Source: Puniceibacterium sp. IMCC21224 (GTDB taxonomy: Bacteria > Pseudomonadota > Alphaproteobacteria > Rhodobacterales > Rhodobacteraceae). Taken from it: a stretch of 64,000 nucleotides of DNA. The stretch covers positions 1,116,001-1,180,000 of the forward strand of contig NZ_LDPY01000001.1 of NCBI RefSeq assembly GCF_001038505.1, given 5' to 3'. The translations under genes and the position numbers were made by a program. Below, piece by piece: positions 61,722 through 64,000 of this stretch. How positions within the stretch are numbered: position 1 is the first letter of the stretch; each line of letters starts with the position of its first letter. The notes under the pieces are model-generated. The model was not told the DNA's origin, searched no databases, and worked only from the letters and a program-made list of their open reading frames with translations.

Positions 61722-63271
61722 GGTTTGCGAGGTCTCCTGCGGAGGGCTGTGCTAAATTCGGATAGGCGGAAGGCGCCGACCGCCTGTCCGGCGGCGCCAT
61801 AAACTATAGCGCCCGCAATCAGCAGGACCAGCAATGCAAGGTAACGCCAGCCCGGTGCGACCAGCAGCGGCCCCAGCAGAAGGGTGGTCGCCAGCAGTCC
61901 GACCCCCATCAGCGCAGAAGCCAGGCAAATACGCCACAGGCGGCGGCGGAACCGCGCATCGAATCGCGCTACGGGGCCCAGGCGGCGGCCGCCGACGATC
62001 AGCAGGACAACCATGACCCAGCCCGCGACCGAGGTAGCGATCGCCGGGGCAACCCAGCCCAGAACCGGGGCCAGACCAATAGCCAGCCCTGCGTTCACCA
62101 GCATCGACCAGACTGCGTAGACAAACGGTGTCCGTGTATCCTCACGGGCAAAGAACAGCGGCTGCAATACCTTTTGGAGAACGAAAGCCGGCAGGGCGAG
62201 GCCATAGAGAGCGACAGCCATGGCGATGGCGGCGGCATCGTCCGAACTGGTGGCACCGCGTTGGAACAGGACCGACACCATCGGCAGCGGAATCACCACC
62301 AGTGCCACGGCACAGGGGATGGTCAGTGCCAGCGAAATCTCGCCCGCGCGGCTGAGTGCGGCCTGTCCGCCAGTGTCATCACCGGCCTTGAGCCTGCGGG
62401 ACAGATCTGGCAGCAGCACGATCCCGACAGCGATCCCGACAACGCCCAGCGGCAACTGATACAATCGGTCCGCAGCATAGAGCCAGCCAACCGCCTTTTC
62501 GAAGTTCGACGCCACTTGCTGACCGACAAGCAGGTTGATCTGCATCACCCCGCCCGCGAGTGCAGCAGGAATGGCGACACGTGTCAGACGCTTCATGTCC
62601 GGTGTCAGGCGCGGACGACCGGGGCGCAGGCTGATTCCGGCCTGATCGGCAGCGTACGAGACCAGCGCAAGCTGCGCGACACCGGCCAGCGGTACGATCC
62701 AGACCAGTGCAGTCACCACGTCGCCGCCGGCATAATATGCCGCAACCATCGCGGTGATCACAAAGATATTAAGAAAGACAGGCGCGGCTGCAGCAGCAGC
62801 GAAATGTCCTGCCGCATTCAATGCGCCCGAGAACAGCGCCGCCAGCGAGATAAAGAAAATATAGGGAAACACGATACGCCCATAGCCAACGGTCAGATCG
62901 AAGCGGTCAGTCCCGGCAAAGCCACCCGCCGTGGCGTAGACCAGCGCCGGCATGAAGATCAGCGCCAGAGCGGTCAGGATCAGCAGTACAAAGCTCAGCC
63001 CGTTCATCGCATCGCGGGCAAATTTTATCGGATCGTCACCAGCTTCGTACTTTTTCGAAAACATCGGCACAAAGGCGGCGTTAAACGCCCCCTCGGCAAA
63101 GAAGCGGCGGAACATGTTGGGCAGGCGAAAGGCCGCGACAAAGGCGTCTAGGACCGGACCTGGCCCAATCAACGCGAGGATTATGATTTCTCGTGCAACC
63201 CCAAGGACGCGACTGGCAAGGGTCCAGAACCCGACCGTGAGAATGCCTGACATCAGGCGGATAGGCTTCAT
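61718..63271 (-). CDS. murJ: Lipid II flippase MurJ (MviN)
   Basis: 517-residue polytopic membrane protein that flips lipid II across the inner membrane for peptidoglycan synthesis. About 14 helices are visible. The N-terminal block SRVLGVAREIIILALIGPGP carries the Arg typical of MurJ, FRLPNMFRRFFAEGAFNAAFVP is characteristic, and the mid-chain has YAADRLYQLPLGVVGIAVGI. The 3' end overlaps the PLD gene by 4 bases. It is normal in length and probably essential. Confidence 0.94.
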   Translation of the reverse strand: MKPIRLMSGILTVGFWTLASRVLGVAREIIILALIGPGPVLDAFVAAFRLPNMFRRFFAEGAFNAAFVPMFSKKYEAGDDPIKFARDAMNGLSFVLLILTALALIFMPALVYATAGGFAGTDRFDLTVGYGRIVFPYIFFISLAALFSGALNAAGHFAAAAAAPVFLNIFVITAMVAAYYAGGDVVTALVWIVPLAGVAQLALVSYAADQAGISLRPGRPRLTPDMKRLTRVAIPAALAGGVMQINLLVGQQVASNFEKAVGWLYAADRLYQLPLGVVGIAVGIVLLPDLSRRLKAGDDTGGQAALSRAGEISLALTIPCAVALVVIPLPMVSVLFQRGATSSDDAAAIAMAVALYGLALPAFVLQKVLQPLFFAREDTRTPFVYAVWSMLVNAGLAIGLAPVLGWVAPAIATSVAGWVMVVLLIVGGRRLGPVARFDARFRRRLWRICLASALMGVGLLATTLLLGPLLVAPGWRYLALLVLLIAGAIVYGAAGQAVGAFRLSEFSTALRRRPRKP

Positions 63272-63515
63272 TTCGGGCTCCCGCTCCGGGCGTCGTTGGT
63301 GACACGATGAGCAGATCTAGCGGATTGCCGTTTAAGGGGAAAGAGGCGCGGCGTGCTGGTCGGCATAGCACGTTCGATTCGGTCTACCCTGCCGGTTTGC
63401 GGTGGGTTTGATGCGGGAAAAACCGTGCGGTATAGTATGTGTCGTGACGGTCGGGTGCCCTATAGGATCGATAGGTTGATGAATAAAAACTGGCAAGCCC
63501 TCCTTAGCGAGTGCA
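63272..63515. other. Intergenic region before the IS3 copy
   Basis: About 245 bases between murJ and the IS3 end. A murJ promoter should be here. Short frames on both strands (for example 63353-63547) lack ribosome sites and protein-like character. The IS3 terminus probably lies in 63505-63525 (TTGCCCCCAACC). No other structure was recognised. Confidence 0.35.
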
Positions 63516-63563
63516 CTTGCCCCCAACCTTGGACCACCTGGGTCTAGAGATTTCCGGCTTTCG

Positions 63564-64000
63564 TCAGATCGGTGGGCTGGTTTCACCTTCTGATTTTACG
63601 AGCATGATCGGTGACTTGTTTCCGATCGCGCTGTGGGGCCGTTCTTCGTTGTAGTATCTACGCCAAGTCTCCACCTTTTCTGCCGCATCCGCAAGGCTCA
63701 AGAACCAATGCGCGTTCAAACATTCCTGGCGAAACTTACCGTTGAAGGCCTCGATGAAGGCGTTGTCTGTCGGTTTTCCTGGCCTGCTAAAATCCAAAAC
63801 CACGCCCCGATGATAAGCCCACAGATCCAGATCCCGAGAGATAAATTCCGGCCCATTATCGACTCGAATGGTCTTAGGATACCCAATCTTGGCACAAGCC
63901 AGATCAAGAGATTTAACCACATCCTCACCGCGATAATTGAACCTTACGTCTAGAATTGGCACATAGCGCGAGAACGTATCGACGACGGTCAAAACGCGCA
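63564..64000 (-). CDS. IS3-family transposase OrfB, 3' part (continues beyond window)
   Basis: C-terminal 145 codons of an IS3-family DDE transposase; the frame is open to the window edge, so the start is outside. The first catalytic Asp is in [10 protein letters not shown], the second in [12 protein letters not shown], and the Glu 36 residues later in [12 protein letters not shown], giving the D35E spacing of IS3. The end is [15 protein letters not shown]. It differs from the IS3 copy at 31.5-32.6 kb, so it is a separate element. In the part visible it is intact. Confidence 0.9.
   Translation of the reverse strand, partial: RVLTVVDTFSRYVPILDVRFNYRGEDVVKSLDLACAKIGYPKTIRVDNGPEFISRDLDLWAYHRGVVLDFSRPGKPTDNAFIEAFNGKFRQECLNAHWFLSLADAAEKVETWRRYYNEERPHSAIGNKSPIMLVKSEGETSPPI

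Noticed and set aside
63353..63547. 64-codon frame before the IS3 copy
   Set aside because: No ribosome site, no domain, and it runs into the IS end.
1..64000. CRISPR array, phage structural genes or known defence system
   Set aside because: No regularly spaced repeats, Cas, restriction, toxin or abortive-infection proteins were recognised on either strand.

Overview
The window is a G+C-rich alphaproteobacterial chromosome segment. Gene content and order point to Rhodobacteraceae (Roseobacter/Rhodobacter group): a smoEFGK-smoS-mtlK polyol operon with xylB, a TIGR02186-TauE pair, hom-glpX-recJ, and fsa back to back with priA. This is inference from gene families; no 16S or similar marker is present.

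Region 1 (1-7.3 kb): sorbitol/mannitol ABC uptake (smoE partial, smoF, smoG, smoK), two polyol dehydrogenases (smoS, mtlK) and a convergent xylulokinase/fructokinase-type kinase (xylB). Region 2 (7.4-11.5 kb): a leftward three-gene unit of ATPase, two-part FtsX permease and lipocalin-like AttH/CrtC protein, resembling AttEFGH/MacB-type exporters. Region 3 (11.6-20.4 kb): ROK, MarR and LacI regulators around a tight operon of TIM-barrel isomerase, Gfo/Idh/MocA dehydrogenase and RbsABC-type transporter, probably for catabolism of an unidentified sugar or cyclitol and closed by a clear terminator. Region 4 (20.6-30.3 kb): lolCD, an Ldh-family dehydrogenase, DUF3047, a YdcZ-type transporter, a cytochrome c lipoprotein, a small lipoprotein, hom, glpX and recJ.

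Region 5 (30.4-36.9 kb) is the accessory hot spot. Just downstream of tRNA-Glu(TTC) lies the wreck of a tyrosine integrase gene. It is interrupted by one IS66-family element (30991-35238) with 8-bp target duplications CCTTCTTC and 22-bp imperfect ends, and removing the element restores the integrase frame exactly. An IS1-like remnant and a frameshifted IS3 copy are nested in the IS66. An IS21 remnant has replaced the integrase N-terminus and itself sits in an IS5 remnant, followed by an IS3 scrap. No island cargo survives.

Region 6 (36.9-63.3 kb) is mostly housekeeping: fsa, priA, an S49 protease with a tiny zinc-ribbon membrane protein, a degenerate SDR, uvrC, TIGR02186/TauE, a Bmp-type nucleoside ABC operon with an embedded LysE exporter, rimI-tsaB-nifU, usp, a fatty-acid desaturase, a class IV aminotransferase, a VOC protein, a GSCFA/SGNH pair, trpS, a rhomboid lacking its catalytic residues, a phospholipase D protein and murJ. 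The window ends inside another IS3-family transposase.

I see no CRISPR array, rRNA or recognisable defence system. The most notable items are the datable, nested IS wreck in the tRNA-Glu integrase, the unassigned LacI-controlled sugar operon, and the apparently inactive rhomboid and SDR proteins.
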